64,000 bases of DNA from Deltaproteobacteria bacterium (GTDB lineage: Bacteria > Desulfobacterota > Deferrisomatia > Deferrisomatales > JACRMM01): assembly GCA_016214985.1 (NCBI GenBank), contig JACRMM010000014.1:265293-329292 (forward strand), read 5' to 3'. The notes beneath the pieces were generated by a model. It was not told the DNA's origin. It did not search any database and saw nothing but the letters and a program-made list of their open reading frames with translations. The position numbers and the translations under genes are program-made. Positions 35,369-43,352 of this stretch are shown piece by piece; the stretch's first letter is position 1, and each line of letters opens with the position of its first letter.

Positions 35369-35518
35369 CAGGCTGCTGAGATAGCCGCCTGCGCACGCCC
35401 CAGGGAGGGGGCGTCGAATCGCGGAGTTTGCAACGCGTAGCGATTCGTGAGGGTTCGAAGGGGCCGTCCCCGAGAACCCGTCGCTGAAAAACCCCATGGA
35501 GGGGTCTTCAGCACCCTG
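35369..35518. mobile_element. MITE-like element between two convergent genes
   Basis: A 150-base segment bounded by imperfect terminal inverted repeats: CAGGCTGCTGAGA at 35369-35381 and, on the other strand, CAGGGTGCTGAAG at 35518-35506 (11 of 13 identical). Inside are further inverted repeats, such as 35483-35512 (GCTGAA...TTCAGC around two complementary runs of C and G). It begins directly after the stop of the GGDEF gene, and its right end carries the stop codon of the cysteine hydrolase. No coding sequence inside. Similar GCAGGCTGCTGA-ended repeats are common in bacterial genomes, but copy number cannot be seen here. Confidence 0.5.
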
Positions 35519-36056
35519 TCTGACCGGTCGTGCCGCCGACGATCGTTCCCCCGAGGACCTTCTCGATCTGACGCAGAGCAAAGGCGTGGTCCTGGGAGTC
35601 GAGGCCCGCAACCGCGTCGCGAACAACCTCGACGCGGAACCCGCGCATGGCAGCATCGGCCGCGGTGTAGAGCACGCAGATGTTCGTCACGCAGCCCACG
35701 AGCCGCACGATGTCGGTGCCCCCACGGCTCAATACCTCAGCAAACCGGGTCCCGTGAAACCCCGAGTAGGTCGTCTTCTCCACAATTTCCTCCCCGGACT
35801 GCGGCGCCAGGGCGTCCACCACGCCCGCCCCCCGGGTCCCCTTCACCGCGTGAACGGGCCAGCCCATCCGCTCGAACTCGCGGTCCTCTGGATCGTGGGC
35901 GTCGCACAGGAATACGACGAGCTCCCCGGCGCGCCGGGCTGCGTGCAGTTCGCGGCTCACAGCAGCGAGAATCCCCTCCGCATCGGGGACGCAAAGAGCC
36001 CCGGAGGGCTCGACGAAGTCGCGGAGCATGTCGATCACGATCAGCGCTCGGCTCAC
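35508..36056 (-). CDS. Isochorismatase/nicotinamidase-type cysteine hydrolase
   Basis: A 182-residue protein from GTG 36056, 1 base after the pcm stop. The catalytic triad of the family is visible: Asp in 'ALIVIDMLRDFVEP' (about residue 9), Lys in 'EIVEKTTYSGFHGTRF' and Cys in 'VRLVGCVTNICVLYTAADA' with the usual cis-peptide loop. Nicotinamidases also need a metal Asp/His set; 'FLCDAHDPEDREF' supplies candidate ligands. So nicotinamide to nicotinate conversion in NAD salvage is plausible, but other amidases of the family fit. The stop codon and last residues come from the MITE-like element. Confidence 0.85.
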   Translation of the reverse strand: MSRALIVIDMLRDFVEPSGALCVPDAEGILAAVSRELHAARRAGELVVFLCDAHDPEDREFERMGWPVHAVKGTRGAGVVDALAPQSGEEIVEKTTYSGFHGTRFAEVLSRGGTDIVRLVGCVTNICVLYTAADAAMRGFRVEVVRDAVAGLDSQDHAFALRQIEKVLGGTIVGGTTGQTGC

Positions 36057-36057
36057 T

Positions 36058-36705
36058 TCACCACCCCTCCTCTCCCACCAGCGGTACGAACCGACACCCC
36101 CCGAGCTTCTCCTCAACGAACTCCTCCTCGTTTCGTTCGATGCGCAGGAGCTCCTGATAGTTCCTGTCCCCCACGGGGATCACGAGCGCGCCGCTTCTGC
36201 GGTTCAGCTGTTGCTTCAACGAGAGCGGAACGCCGGGGCTTCCGGCCGTAACGAGGATCCCGTCAAAGGGCGCTTCGCTGGGAAGTCCCAGGGTTCCGTC
36301 CCCGACGACGACGTGGACGCCGGGCCACCCGAGGCGGACCAGCCTCTCCCGGGCAACCGCGACCAACTCTGCATCTCGCTCGATAGTGTGAACCTCGTAG
36401 AGCATCTCCGCGAGGATCGCGGCCTGGTAGCCGGACCCTGTGCCGATCTCCAAGACCTTGGCTCCGCTGGGAAGGCGCAACGCCTCGCTCATCAACGCCA
36501 CCATGAAGGGTTGCGAGATGGTCTGGCCGTGGCCGATCGACAGCGGTGCGTCGTCGTAAGCCGAGGCGCGGGCCGCTTCGGGCACGAACTCGTGGCGGGG
36601 CACGTCTCGCATCGCCCGCAGGACCCGGGGGTCTCGGACGCCTCTCGCCTCGATCTGATGCAGAACCATTGCGAGCCGTTGCGCGGCCCAGTCGGGTTGA
36701 GGCAT
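36058..36705 (-). CDS. pcm: Protein-L-isoaspartate O-methyltransferase
   Basis: A 215-residue protein. It has the PCMT signature: 'RMRDVPRHEFVPEAARASAYDDAPLSIGHGQTISQPFMVALM', the SAM motif 'VLEIGTGSGYQAAILAEM' and 'VGDGTLGLPSEAPFDGILVTAGSPGVP'. It methylates abnormal L-isoaspartyl residues so they can return to normal aspartyl residues, a stationary-phase and stress repair function. Length is typical (about 210). It is 92 bases downstream of the MglA-like GTPase gene and probably ends the rpoH-xseA run together with the cysteine hydrolase. Confidence 0.95.
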   Translation of the reverse strand: MPQPDWAAQRLAMVLHQIEARGVRDPRVLRAMRDVPRHEFVPEAARASAYDDAPLSIGHGQTISQPFMVALMSEALRLPSGAKVLEIGTGSGYQAAILAEMLYEVHTIERDAELVAVARERLVRLGWPGVHVVVGDGTLGLPSEAPFDGILVTAGSPGVPLSLKQQLNRRSGALVIPVGDRNYQELLRIERNEEEFVEEKLGGCRFVPLVGEEGW

Positions 36706-36797
36706 GGCAGTTGCTTGCGGCTCTCGGTTGTCGGTGTCCGGACGCCGTCACAGTTCGAACGTAGCTCCGCGCACCGGCGTGTCAACGGGAGGGCACC

Positions 36798-37379
36798 TCA
36801 CTGCCGGAGCGTTTGAAGGACCTGGCGGGCCACGTCCTTGAGGGGCTCGAAGACGCCGTATCCGCGCGTGGCCGACGCCTCGAACTCCGGCAGGGAGGGC
36901 GCCCCCAGGGAGAGACGAACCTGGGCGACGGAGACGGCGTCCGGGAGGTCCCGCTTGTTGAACTGAAGCACCGCGGGAAGGGGGGGAATGGAGAGGCCAT
37001 ACTCCCGCAGGTTCCTGGAGAGGCTTGCGAAGGACTCGGCGTTGGCCTCCATCCGCAAGGGATGGCTGTCGGCGACGAAGATGATCCCGTCCACGCCCTT
37101 GAGAATGAGCTTCCGGCTCGCTTCGTAGAACACCTGACCGGGAACGGTGTAGAGGTGGAAGCGCACTTGAAACCCTCTGAGGGTCCCCAGGTTCATGGGG
37201 AGAAAGTCAAAGAAGAGAGTGCGCTCCGTCTCCGTGGCCAGACTGATCAGGCGCCCCTTCGCCTGCGCCGGGGCGCGGGCGTAGAGGTGCTGAAGGTTCG
37301 CCGTCTTTCCCGACAACCCGGGTCCGTAGTAGACGATCTTGACGTTGATCTCTCGGGTCGAGTAATTGACGAAGGCCAT
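36798..37379 (-). CDS. MglA-like small GTPase
   Basis: A 193-residue Ras-like GTPase. Walker A is 'GPGLSGKT' (residues 19-26), with switch regions around 'ATETERTLFFDFLP' and 'LYTVPGQVFYEASRKLILKGVDGIIFVAD', and the guanine motif 'LQFNKRDLPD'. The 'TVPGQ' in place of Ras 'DTAGQ' is the hallmark of MglA-type proteins, whose GTP hydrolysis needs a roadblock/MglB partner. The neighbour upstream (37383-37883) is such a protein, 3 bases away. In Myxococcus the MglA/MglB pair sets cell polarity; here the pair sits behind a REC-HisKA protein, so an environmental or stress input is inferred. Confidence 0.92.
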   Translation of the reverse strand: MAFVNYSTREINVKIVYYGPGLSGKTANLQHLYARAPAQAKGRLISLATETERTLFFDFLPMNLGTLRGFQVRFHLYTVPGQVFYEASRKLILKGVDGIIFVADSHPLRMEANAESFASLSRNLREYGLSIPPLPAVLQFNKRDLPDAVSVAQVRLSLGAPSLPEFEASATRGYGVFEPLKDVARQVLQTLRQ

Positions 37380-37382
37380 GGC

Positions 37383-37883
37383 TCAGAAGGAGAAGAGGTC
37401 GTCGATGTCCTGGTCAGTGATCTCGCACAACGGGTTGACGTCGAGGCGGTCCTTCAGCGTCATCCGCCGGAGAATCCGCTGCACCACGTCCTCGATCTCG
37501 GCAGCCGCCTTGCGAACGCGCAGGCGGACGAGGCCCAGGGATGCCTCCTTGCCGAAGATCACAGCGAGGATCGCCCGCTGCCCCACGAGGCTGATATGGA
37601 TGCTGTCCCGCTCCCCTTGATGGAAGAGGATCGTGAAGTCCTTCTCGCCCACCAGGCGCGCCAGGGACGCTGTTGCCGCGATGTTCGATGCGGTCAGCGA
37701 GGCGAAGGACGTCACGTCGAGACTCGCCGTGTCACCGGTGTCCGCGACGAGTTGCCCGTTGGTGTCGATGAGCAGGACGGCTCGGGCATGGCTTTCCGCG
37801 TGAACCCGGCTGAGCACCGCACCGAGCTCCCGATGCTCCTCCTCGAACAGGAGGAGCTGGCCAACGCCCTCGAGCAGGCTCAT
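37383..37883 (-). CDS. Roadblock/LC7 domain protein (MglB-like)
   Basis: A 166-residue protein starting in an ATGA overlap with the REC-HisKA gene. Residues ~10-120 are a roadblock/LC7 domain: 'LGAVLSRVHAESHARAVLLIDTNGQLVADTGDTASLDVTSFASLTASNIAATASLARLVGEKDFTILFHQGERDSIHISLVGQRAILAVIFG'. The C-terminal tail is helical and charged ('VRLRVRKAAAEIEDVVQRILRRM') and ends with acidic residues. Such proteins dimerise and act as GTPase-activating or scaffold partners of MglA-like GTPases. Placement 3 bases upstream of the GTPase gene supports direct partnership. Confidence 0.92.
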   Translation of the reverse strand: MSLLEGVGQLLLFEEEHRELGAVLSRVHAESHARAVLLIDTNGQLVADTGDTASLDVTSFASLTASNIAATASLARLVGEKDFTILFHQGERDSIHISLVGQRAILAVIFGKEASLGLVRLRVRKAAAEIEDVVQRILRRMTLKDRLDVNPLCEITDQDIDDLFSF

Positions 37884-38587
37884 TCACTCGCCTCCGGGCC
37901 CAGGTCCAAGATCCGCTCCTTGGCCACGTACGGCTTGGACGCGATCACCTTGACCCGCTCCAACCGTTGGAGGATGTCGCGAATTCGGAGCACGTTGTCT
38001 TGGATCACCCGGCTCTTGTCCCGCACGTACGGGTCGGACTCGCGTCGTCGCTCGAGCGCCTCGGCGCACATCAGGATCGCGGCGAGGGGGTTGTTGACTT
38101 CGTGGGATACGCTCGCGACGACCTCCTTGAGCGTCTTGAGCCTCTCGGCCTCGGTGTTCTCATCGTGTTCGCGCCGCCGCGCGACCACCGAAAGGAGGCG
38201 CGCCTTGAGCTCTCGGATGTCGAACGGCTTCGTAATGTAGTCATCGACCCCGAGGTCCAGTCCCTTGACCTTCTCGCCCACGTCCGAACGTGCGGTCAGA
38301 ATCACGACCGGGATGCGCTGAGTCTCCGCTTCGTCCTTGAGCCGCCGAAGCACCTCGATTCCGTCGAGCCCTGGCATCATCTGGTCGAGCAGGATGAGGT
38401 CCGGCTGCAGCTGGCGCGCGAGCACCAACCCCTCCTCCCCCGTGAGCGCCGAAGCGATCGTGAACCCCTGGTTCTCCAGGTAGATCTCCAGAAATCGCAC
38501 GATCGAGGGGTCGTCGTCGATGATCAGCGTCCGGACACCCCCGGGCGGTTCCCCGACCCTGCGGGGGTTTTGGATCACTTGGTTCAT
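37880..38587 (-). CDS. Response-regulator receiver fused to a HisKA domain, no ATPase domain
   Basis: A 235-residue protein. Residues ~18-132 form a complete receiver: 'TLIIDDDPS', phospho-acceptor Asp68 in 'LILLDQMMPGLDG', Thr in 'ILTARSD', Lys in 'YITKPFD'. Residues ~148-215 are a HisKA dimerisation domain with the H-box 'VVASVSHEVNNPLAAILMC' (His162). The protein stops there with no HATPase_c domain, and its stop overlaps the roadblock start, so truncation by a recent frameshift is unlikely. It could pass phosphate between His and Asp or act as a scaffold. It overlaps xseA by four bases. Confidence 0.9.
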   Translation of the reverse strand: MNQVIQNPRRVGEPPGGVRTLIIDDDPSIVRFLEIYLENQGFTIASALTGEEGLVLARQLQPDLILLDQMMPGLDGIEVLRRLKDEAETQRIPVVILTARSDVGEKVKGLDLGVDDYITKPFDIRELKARLLSVVARRREHDENTEAERLKTLKEVVASVSHEVNNPLAAILMCAEALERRRESDPYVRDKSRVIQDNVLRIRDILQRLERVKVIASKPYVAKERILDLGPEASE

Positions 38588-39963
38588 CCGCTCTCCTGCT
38601 CCGGGAACTCCGGGTCAACCGAGGTCACCCGCGATCCCACGGAACCGCGGGCCAGCAGGATCATCAACGGATCGCCCACGGCGCACCGCGAGGCGTCGGT
38701 CACGAGCCGCCCGTCCCTGCCGCGGACGATCGCGTATCCTCGGGAAAGCACGGACCGCGGGCCCAGGGCGTGAAGTCCGGCGGTCAGCGCGGCGATCCCG
38801 GATCGACGCCGCTGCACCACCTGGGCACCGGCGGCCACGAGACGCTCCTCCAGACGAGTCAACGCCTCCTGCCCGCGGCCCAGACGCAGCGCCGGCGACC
38901 GGAGACCCAGGCGCCCCGCGGCGCGGTCGAGCCGCGACCGTTCGCGCCGGAGGCGTTCCCGGACCCCTGCGCCGAGGGTCTCGACCCGGCGGTCCACTGC
39001 GATTCGCAGTCGGTCAATCCGGCCGGACGGCGGCCGCAGTCGCGGCTCCACCCGCTCCAGGGCTCCCCGGTGGCTGAGGGCGACGCGCGCCGCGGCAGCC
39101 CGAAGCGCGGCTTCTTCGCGGCAGAGCTGGTCGAGCCAGCGGCTCCACTCCCGCACGGCGATCTCCGCCGCGGCCGAGGGGGTCGGTGCCCGGGCGTCGG
39201 CCGCTAGGTCGGTGAGGCTGTCGTCGATCTCGTGGCCGACCGCGGAGACGACGGGCACGGGACAGCTCGCCACGGCGCGCACGAGGTCCTCGTCGTTGAA
39301 CGCCGAAAGATCCTCGGCGCTGCCCCCGCCGCGGCCCAGGATCACCACGTCCACCAGCGGGTGCGAGGCTGCGAGCGCCAGGGCCGCGGCGAGCTCCCGA
39401 GGCGCTTCCTCCCCCTGGACGCGAGCTGGGGCGAGAAACACGCTCACCCCCGGTGCGCGACGACCCAGAACGCGAAGAACGTCCGCCAGCGCGGCCCCTG
39501 TGGGCGAGGTCACGACCCCGACGCCCCGGGGAAGCAGGGGCAACGCTCGCCGGCGCGAGGCGTCGAAAAGACCCTCGGCCGCGAGGCGCCTCCGGCGCGC
39601 GTCGAGTTCCAGACGAAGGAGCCCGGCCCCCTGCGGCTCCAGGTCCTCCACAATCAGTTGGACGTCGCCCCGGGCCTCGTAGAGGGTGACGCGGCCGCGA
39701 GCCAGAACCCGGCCCCCGTCCTCCGGAGCCGTGCCGAGCAGACGCAAGGTCGATCGGAAGCACACCGCGCGCAGCTGGGCGCCCCCGTCCCCGAGGGTGA
39801 AGTAGGCATGACCCGAGCCGGGGACACGAAGGTTGGAGACCTCTCCCTCCACCCAGACCCAGGACAGCGCCTCCTCGAGCAGGCCGCGGGCGCGGGCCAG
39901 GACTTCCGCCACGGTGAGCACCTCACCCGGCGCGGGGCTCCAGGGGTTCTCAGGAGGAGGCAT
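38584..39963 (-). CDS. xseA: Exodeoxyribonuclease VII large subunit
   Basis: A 459-residue protein from ATG 39963 (GTG 39966 adjacent is an alternative). N-terminal OB fold: 'VLTVAEVLARARGLLEEALSWVWVEGEVSNLRVPGSGHAYFTLGDGGAQLRAVCF'. Catalytic core: 'VGVVTSPTGAALADVLRVLGRR', 'DVVILGRGGGSAEDLSAFNDEDLVRAVASCPVPVVSAVGHEIDDSLTDLAADARAPTPSAAAE'. The C-terminal third is coiled-coil. With XseB it degrades single-stranded DNA. No xseB gene is seen next to it. It overlaps the rpoH gene by 14 bases and the REC-HisKA gene by four, so the three are strictly linked. Confidence 0.95.
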   Translation of the reverse strand: MPPPENPWSPAPGEVLTVAEVLARARGLLEEALSWVWVEGEVSNLRVPGSGHAYFTLGDGGAQLRAVCFRSTLRLLGTAPEDGGRVLARGRVTLYEARGDVQLIVEDLEPQGAGLLRLELDARRRRLAAEGLFDASRRRALPLLPRGVGVVTSPTGAALADVLRVLGRRAPGVSVFLAPARVQGEEAPRELAAALALAASHPLVDVVILGRGGGSAEDLSAFNDEDLVRAVASCPVPVVSAVGHEIDDSLTDLAADARAPTPSAAAEIAVREWSRWLDQLCREEAALRAAAARVALSHRGALERVEPRLRPPSGRIDRLRIAVDRRVETLGAGVRERLRRERSRLDRAAGRLGLRSPALRLGRGQEALTRLEERLVAAGAQVVQRRRSGIAALTAGLHALGPRSVLSRGYAIVRGRDGRLVTDASRCAVGDPLMILLARGSVGSRVTSVDPEFPEQESG

Positions 39964-40945
39964 CACCGATTCCGTCCACGGTCTTCAGGAAGGCACGAAG
40001 CCGCGCCTTCAGGTCAGTCTCCAGCTGGCGGACCCGCTCCCGGGAAACCCCGAACCCTTCGCCAATCTCACGGAGCGTCACGGGCTCGTCGGTGAGCAGG
40101 CGCTGGTCGAAGATGATCAGATCCCGATCCGAGAGGGTCTTGCGGAACTCCTGAAACTTTCTCCGCAAGAGTCCCTGAAACTCCGCCTCCGCGAGGCGGT
40201 CGCTCGCGTCGGGCTGGTTGGTGGCCACGAAGTCCATTCGAGAGGACTCGGAGTCGGCGTCCAGGGGGGCGTCGAGGGAGATGTCACCGCCGGAGAGGCG
40301 CTGTTGCATCTCCACTACCTCGTCCACGCGGACGTTGAGGCGACTCGCGAGCAGCTTGGGCTCCGGCCGATAGCCAGCGGCCTCCAGTTCTGCCTGGACC
40401 TTCTTCATGTTGTAGAAGAGGCGGCGCTGGTTCTGCGTCGTCCCGATCTTCACCAACGACCAGTTGTTCAGCACGTACCGGATGATGTAGGCGCGAATCC
40501 ACCACGCCGCGTACGACGAGAGTTTGACGCCCCGGTACGGGTCGAACTTCTCGACGGCGCGCATCAATCCGATGTTCCCCTCCTGGATGAGGTCCATCAG
40601 GTTGACGAAGTTGCGCCGGAATTCGTAGGCGATCTTCACGACCAGCCGGAGGTTGGCGACGACGAGCGTGTACGCGGCCCGAACGTCGCCGTCCTCACGG
40701 TACTTGCGGGCCAGGCGCAGCTCCTCTTCCTGAGCGAGCAGCGGATAGCGGCCGATCTCCGCCATGTACTGCTGCAGCGGACCGCTCTCGACGAGGCTGC
40801 CCGAGGGCAGCGGTCCGAGGTCCCCTTCGGCGAAGTACCCGTCGCCGACCACCTCGTGCAGGTCGACCACGTCCTCCGACGTTTCTTCAGGGGCGGCCCC
40901 TTCCTCGGGAGGCTTGGTCCCTGAGAGTTCCTCCTCGGTCACCAT
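39950..40945 (-). CDS. rpoH: RNA polymerase sigma factor, RpoH (sigma-32) type
   Basis: A 331-residue sigma-70 family protein; ATG 40945. Region 1.2/2: 'GPLQQYMAEIGRYPLLAQEEELRLARKYRE', 'LVVANLRLVVKIAYEFRRNFVNLMDLIQEGNIGLMRAVEKFDPYRGVKLSSYAAWWIRAYIIRYVLNNWSLVKIGTTQNQRRLFYNM', then region 4 'LSDRDLIIFDQRLLTDEPVTLREIGEGFGVSRERVRQLETDLKARLRAFL'. The 'QRRLFYNM' block after region 2.4 is the RpoH box. The acidic N-terminal ~50 residues are longer than in E. coli. Likely regulates heat-shock genes; the Lon-like gene at 44236 has a CTTGAAA-type -35. It heads the xseA/REC-HisKA/roadblock/GTPase run. Confidence 0.92.
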   Translation of the reverse strand: MVTEEELSGTKPPEEGAAPEETSEDVVDLHEVVGDGYFAEGDLGPLPSGSLVESGPLQQYMAEIGRYPLLAQEEELRLARKYREDGDVRAAYTLVVANLRLVVKIAYEFRRNFVNLMDLIQEGNIGLMRAVEKFDPYRGVKLSSYAAWWIRAYIIRYVLNNWSLVKIGTTQNQRRLFYNMKKVQAELEAAGYRPEPKLLASRLNVRVDEVVEMQQRLSGGDISLDAPLDADSESSRMDFVATNQPDASDRLAEAEFQGLLRRKFQEFRKTLSDRDLIIFDQRLLTDEPVTLREIGEGFGVSRERVRQLETDLKARLRAFLKTVDGIGDASS

Positions 40946-41039
40946 TCTGCCTCTCCCCCGCCCCGACGGGCGGACCACCGGTCCCGTGCTCTCCTCGGCG
41001 CTGCTCGGAAGGGGGCGTCGGCCGCCTTCCCCTCTGTCC

Positions 41040-41738
41040 TCATCGGCGATGACACCGTCGACACCACTGCTGGCGCTGCTCGACCGCGAGGCGTCCCCGC
41101 AGGCTCGGCGCGTGCGGATCGTGACAGGAGGTGCAGTCGAACCGCCTGCCGGGACGCGCCGGGTCCTGCGGCGCGGACACGGGGTGGCGCAGGCCGGTGT
41201 GCCGGCCTGCGGCCTGGTTCGGATGACACGGCCTGCACAACTGCGCCCGCTCCGGAGGGAGGGGGCGTTGCAGGTCGTGACACCGGGTGCACTCGCCGCT
41301 CCGCATCGGGCTGTGCCGCGCCCCGGTCCACGGATGACACTCGCCACAGCCCTTCGGGCCGGTCTCGTGGCAGGACCAGCAGGCCTTGGGCGCTGCCGGA
41401 TGGAAGCCCGCCGCGCCGGGCCCCGCGTCCCCAAACACGGTCAGGGTCACTCGCCGCTGCGCGGAGGCGACCTCCAGTCGCGAACCTTGCGGACGAAGCG
41501 GGCCGATCCGCAGGTGGTGGACCCCGTCCTCCGGGGCGATCGTGGGCCTCAGGGGCTTCCCATCGAGGACCACGCGCGGCACAGCATCGGACCGGACGAC
41601 CAACCACGCGAAGCCCTGTCTCGCCCGAAATCCGTCCCCGGGGGCGAGGACCGCCGGATCATCAGCGGCCCGAGCGGCGGGTACTGCAGCACCGAGCAGG
41701 ACCACCCCCAGGCAGAGAGCCGCGACGCGCGGCCTCAC
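41040..41738 (-). CDS. Hexahaem c-type cytochrome, periplasmic
   Basis: A 232-residue protein from GTG 41738 with GAGGAGG upstream. Signal peptide residues 1-24 ('ARA-A'). The first half of the mature protein is a beta-rich domain without haem sites. The second half has six CxxCH motifs: CWSCH, CGECH, CTRCH, CRPCH, CTSCH and CRRCH, the last three residues from the C-terminus. It would carry six covalently bound haems and transfer electrons in the periplasm. Its start overlaps the stop of an FAD oxidoreductase (GTGA at 41735-41738), tying the two together. Partner or terminal acceptor unknown. Confidence 0.92.
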   Translation of the reverse strand: MRPRVAALCLGVVLLGAAVPAARAADDPAVLAPGDGFRARQGFAWLVVRSDAVPRVVLDGKPLRPTIAPEDGVHHLRIGPLRPQGSRLEVASAQRRVTLTVFGDAGPGAAGFHPAAPKACWSCHETGPKGCGECHPWTGARHSPMRSGECTRCHDLQRPLPPERAQLCRPCHPNQAAGRHTGLRHPVSAPQDPARPGRRFDCTSCHDPHAPSLRGRLAVEQRQQWCRRCHRR

Positions 41739-43330
41739 GGTTCCTCCTCGAACCCTGCTGGACCGCCTTGCAGGCGCGTGGCGTACGCATCCGCCGCCCG
41801 GGCGCCGTCGATCGCTGCGCTAACGATGCCGCCGGCGTACCCGGCGCCCTCGCCGATTGGATAGAGATCGCACACGCCCACCGACTCCAGGGTTTCTCCG
41901 CGCGCGATCCGCACGGGACTCGAGGTCCTCGTCTCGGGTGCCAACAGCAGACCGTCCTCCAGGGGGCCGACCTGCCGAACGAGCGCCGGCAGCGCGTCGC
42001 GCAACGTCGCCGCAACGAAGTCGGGCAGCAACTCGGCCATCGGCGCGCGCACGAGCGGCCACGGGCAACTCGAACGCGGCAGAGCGCCTTGCGTCGCCCC
42101 CCCGAGGAACTCCCGCACCCTTTGGGCCGGGACGGCCCGCGCGCCAGCGGCCCGTTTCGCCCGACCTTCCCAGTCGCCCTGAAATCGCAGGCCAGCCAAG
42201 GGGTTCGACTCCGCGCCGGTGTCCCTGGGCTCCACACCCACCACCAGGGCCGCGTTGGCCCGCGGACCGCGCCGGCCGGAGCTGCTCATCCCGTTCAGGA
42301 CGAGGCCCTCGGGGTCGGTCGACGCGGGCACGACGACACCGCCGGGACACATGCAAAATGAGTACGCGACGCGCCCCGAGAGTCCCGCCGCCTTCACGGC
42401 AAACTCCGCTGCGGGCAGGTGCGGCGAGTCCGCCCAAGGGCCGTACTGCCTCCGGTCTAGGGCCGCCTGGGGCAGCTCGATTCGAAGCCCCACGGCGAAC
42501 CCCTTCGGCTCGAGGGAAACGCCCTGGGCGGCCAGGACCCCGTAGAGCTCGCGCGCGCTGTGTCCCGATGCCAAGAAGATCGGACTGCCGGTCAGGGTCC
42601 CCTGCCGGGTCTCGACCCCGACGGCGCGCCCACCCTCGAGCACCAGACGCTCCACTTTCGCGCCGAAGCGAACCTCGGCCCCTGCAGCGAGCAGCACGCG
42701 TCGGAGCCCCTGCACGACCGAACGGAGCCGGTCGGTTCCCAGATGGGGCCTCGCCTCGAACAGGATCTCCGCGGGCGCCCCTGCCTCCACGAGAATCCGT
42801 AAGACCCACGCCTGCCGGAAGTCTGCGCCGCGGTAGGTGAGCTTCCCGTCGGAGAAGGTCCCGGCACCCCCTTCGCCGAACTGAACGTTGCTCTCAGGGT
42901 CGAGCTCGCCGCGGCGCCAATACCGTGCCACGGTCCGAACCCGCGCCTCCAGCGGCTCGCCCCGCTCCAGAAGCACCGGCGCGAGACCGTAGCGGCAAAG
43001 CCGGAGCGCGGCAAAAAGCCCCGCGGGTCCCATCCCCACCACGAGGGGGCGAGCCAGCGGCAAGCGGGTGGGCCTTCGCAGCACCGGAACCACCCGGTGC
43101 CACGGCGCCACGCCTGGAGCGTCCGGCGGGGCCACGAGCCCGGTCACGTCGACACCGAGCGTGCAGATGAACTGGGGTTCGCGCCGGCCGCGGGCATCCA
43201 GGGAGCGCCGGAGCAGGACCCATCGCTGCACCTGACCAACGGCCACGCCCAGCCGCGCCGCTGCCCGCTCGGGGAGGGACTCCAAGGGTTCCCCGGGCCG
43301 CAGGGCGAGGCGGGCGATCGTCAACCTCAT
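41735..43330 (-). CDS. FAD-dependent oxidoreductase (NAD(P)/FAD-dependent, conserved soluble type)
   Basis: A 531-residue protein. N-terminal ~90 residues form a separate small domain ('IARLALRPGEPLESLPERAAARLGVAVGQVQRWVLLRRSLDARGRREPQFICTLGVDV'). The FAD site follows: 'PLVVGMGPAGLFAALRLCRYGLAPVLLERG' (GxGxxG, about residue 97). Then 'NVQFGEGGAGTFSDGKLTYRG' and a C-terminal 'CPGGVVVPASTDPEGLVLNGMSSSGR' typical of the conserved bacterial family often annotated as uncharacterised FAD-dependent dehydrogenase. There is no signal peptide. Substrate unknown. It is translationally coupled to the hexahaem cytochrome gene. Confidence 0.88.
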   Translation of the reverse strand: MRLTIARLALRPGEPLESLPERAAARLGVAVGQVQRWVLLRRSLDARGRREPQFICTLGVDVTGLVAPPDAPGVAPWHRVVPVLRRPTRLPLARPLVVGMGPAGLFAALRLCRYGLAPVLLERGEPLEARVRTVARYWRRGELDPESNVQFGEGGAGTFSDGKLTYRGADFRQAWVLRILVEAGAPAEILFEARPHLGTDRLRSVVQGLRRVLLAAGAEVRFGAKVERLVLEGGRAVGVETRQGTLTGSPIFLASGHSARELYGVLAAQGVSLEPKGFAVGLRIELPQAALDRRQYGPWADSPHLPAAEFAVKAAGLSGRVAYSFCMCPGGVVVPASTDPEGLVLNGMSSSGRRGPRANAALVVGVEPRDTGAESNPLAGLRFQGDWEGRAKRAAGARAVPAQRVREFLGGATQGALPRSSCPWPLVRAPMAELLPDFVAATLRDALPALVRQVGPLEDGLLLAPETRTSSPVRIARGETLESVGVCDLYPIGEGAGYAGGIVSAAIDGARAADAYATRLQGGPAGFEEEP

Positions 43331-43352
43331 CGCGACCCCCTCCCCGGCACGC

